Of a stretch of DNA of 64,000 bases, positions 62,671 to 64,000 are shown in pieces. The notes below the pieces were generated by a model that saw only the letters and a list, made by a program, of their open reading frames with translations, was not told the DNA's origin and did not search any database. Position 1 is the first letter of the stretch, and every line of letters begins with the position of its first letter. The stretch is from NCBI RefSeq assembly GCF_040802235.1, contig NC_133158.1:18417001-18481000 (forward strand). The letters are read 5' to 3'. This stretch comes from Manis javanica (lineage: Eukaryota > Chordata > Mammalia > Pholidota > Manidae). A program made the translations under genes and the position numbers.

Positions 62671-63204
62671 GATCTTCCCCACATGCAGCTCCAGAGCACA
62701 TCCTCTTCCCTTGGGGATTATTTCCTTCATGGCACATGTTCAGGAAATGAACTGGGTATACAACAACTACTGAGTCAAAGAACAGTCTGTGAGTTCAAAC
62801 CCAAATGGCTGGTCCTGCTAGGAGCACATCCACAGAGCACTGCCTGTCCCACCTGGATTTCTGCATCCATTACGGAGGCCTCCAATCCCCGATGAAAGCT
62901 GGCGACTGCTTGCACTGTGGGATAAGGCAAAAGCTGGCCACTTCTTCACAGCGAAGAGCTGCTTTAGGGATAAAGTTCTGTTTGAAGCTTTCAGTTGTAG
63001 CTCAGACATTATTGGGGGGAACATTCTGCAACCCAGTACTCTGAGAAGGGCATTGTGCTTTCCAAAGCTTTATTTTTAAGCTTAAATAATCACATTGTTT
63101 TATGGCATAAGAAATTGTGATACAGAGAATATCACCGTACTCGGCAAAATAATTGAAGGTAATGTTTCATGTTACAAGATGACTACCTGTACCTTATTTC
63201 CCGT

Positions 63205-63310
63205 ATTAGCCTAAGCTCTTTGAGGGTCGGGAGCTCAACTTTGCAGTCCTCACAGAATATTATAAAGACTGCTCATGTAGTGAATATTCAGTAAATACCT
63301 GGATAATGAA
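63205..63310 (+). mobile_element. L2 3' end
   Basis: CTAAGCTCTTTGAGGGTCGG, CAACTTTGCAGTCC and TGAATATTCAGTAAATACC follow the L2 terminus, decayed. Confidence 0.6.
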
Positions 63311-63904
63311 TCCTTCTATGATGAAAACATTCATTAAAGCATATACTGAAATGTTTTATAAGGCACTGACTTCTTAAGAGCTGAATACTGCAAAACTTGA
63401 GAAGCTATTATCAGGGCAATTAGAAAAGGAAAATAAAGCAATTTTTAAAATAAATCCACATTACTTGTTTTAAAAAAAGTTGTAATTGCACAAAATTATC
63501 AAAACTCTAGCTATTGGGCAAAGTGCTACATTAGGAATCATGAAGATGCCTTCAAATAGCATTTTATGCCAAAGAAACCTCAGCAGCTACTTAATCTCTT
63601 TCCTTTTACCATCTGCAGGAATTAAATACTCCCAATTCAAAAAAGAGACTGTTAATTTTTTACTCCTATTCCTGTTGATTTTGATTTGTTACATATTATT
63701 AGATGATGTTAAGTTGCATGTTATGGTATTTCTTTAAAACTTCCTTAGTTTTTATTGGTAGAATGATGTCTTTTTTTGGGAAGTGAAAAAGATGTACATA
63801 TGGATCATACTATGACTCATAAAAAATGTAGTCTCTAATGGGGGTTCTGATAGATATGGTACCCCAGAGATTATGCTGCTCATGTGTTTTTTGTTGTTAT
63901 TTTC

Positions 63905-64000
63905 ATTTTTTTTTTGTATCATTAATATACACTTAGATGAACAACACTGTGGTTGCTATACTGCCTTCCCCAGGCCAACTCCCCTACATCATGTGTGCTG
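63905..64000 (+). mobile_element. Start of an L1-like repeat cut by the window edge
   Basis: TTTTTTTTTGTATCATTAA, a phrase resembling AACAACACTGTGGTTGCTA, and CAGGCCAACTCCCCTACATC recall the pyrimidine-rich start of a dispersed mammalian L1-associated repeat that I recall from pangolin or xenarthran sequence. The family cannot be confirmed, and the element continues beyond the window. Confidence 0.4.

Larger units (their letters stand above)
57546..64000. other. Upstream flank of EIF4E3
   Basis: No GPR27-like intronless GC-rich frame or other gene is present. Contents listed separately: the 27-bp duplicate pair, a MIR (58470), the 414-bp tandem duplication with X-boxes, a CTCF-like core and L2/MIR relics. 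58,690-59,950 is AT-rich and featureless. Alternative upstream first exons of EIF4E3, known in human, would lie beyond or inside this flank but cannot be seen. Confidence 0.65.

Overview
The window is nuclear DNA from a placental mammal. It holds one protein-coding gene, EIF4E3 (eukaryotic translation initiation factor 4E family member 3), on the minus strand. I recognised it from the translated exons. All seven coding exons are present, all six introns have GT...AG boundaries, and the splice phases join into a single 220-residue frame that runs from the start codon (56906) to the TAA (17820). The coding length is 663 nt. The remainder is introns, flanking DNA and old interspersed repeats. I see no bacterial, phage, CRISPR or operon features.

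Layout. 1-17,180 is the region downstream (3') of EIF4E3. It is mostly unannotated and contains scattered MIR and L2 relics, a MER5A-like DNA transposon and two unusually motif-rich, repeat-free stretches (about 6,070-6,660 and 14,570-14,900) that may be regulatory. 17,180-17,819 is a probable 3' UTR. 17,820-56,906 is the coding span. Introns 3-6 are short (1.6-4.3 kb). Intron 2 (12.2 kb) contains an L1 relic lacking the reverse-transcriptase part of ORF2 and a MaLR LTR. Intron 1 (14.1 kb) contains MIR and L2 fragments. 56,240-57,250 is a strong CpG island that covers exon 1 and the presumed promoter. 57,250-64,000 is upstream flank with a degenerate GATGGA purine tract, a roughly 420-bp ancient tandem duplication carrying RFX-type X-boxes, a perfect CTCF-like core, and MIR/L2 relics. 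GPR27, which I recall lying upstream of EIF4E3 in human, is not inside the window.

Organism. Anciently shared repeats (MIR, L2, MER5, MLT1, L1M) are abundant. I found no Alu, B1/B2, carnivore tRNA-Lys SINE, ruminant Bov-tA/BovB, horse ERE or armadillo DAS element in 64 kb. The L1 3' ends resemble laurasiatherian L1MA types. This fits a placental lineage with few young SINEs (a pangolin or a fruit bat, for example), but the species call is only a guess.

Biology. The encoded protein is a class III eIF4E. It keeps the second cap-stacking Trp (Trp111) and the Glu next to it, but has Cys65 where eIF4E has its first cap-stacking Trp. The most unusual signals outside the gene are several short, highly similar local duplications that look like templated repair or template-switch events, and the duplicated X-box module upstream of the promoter.
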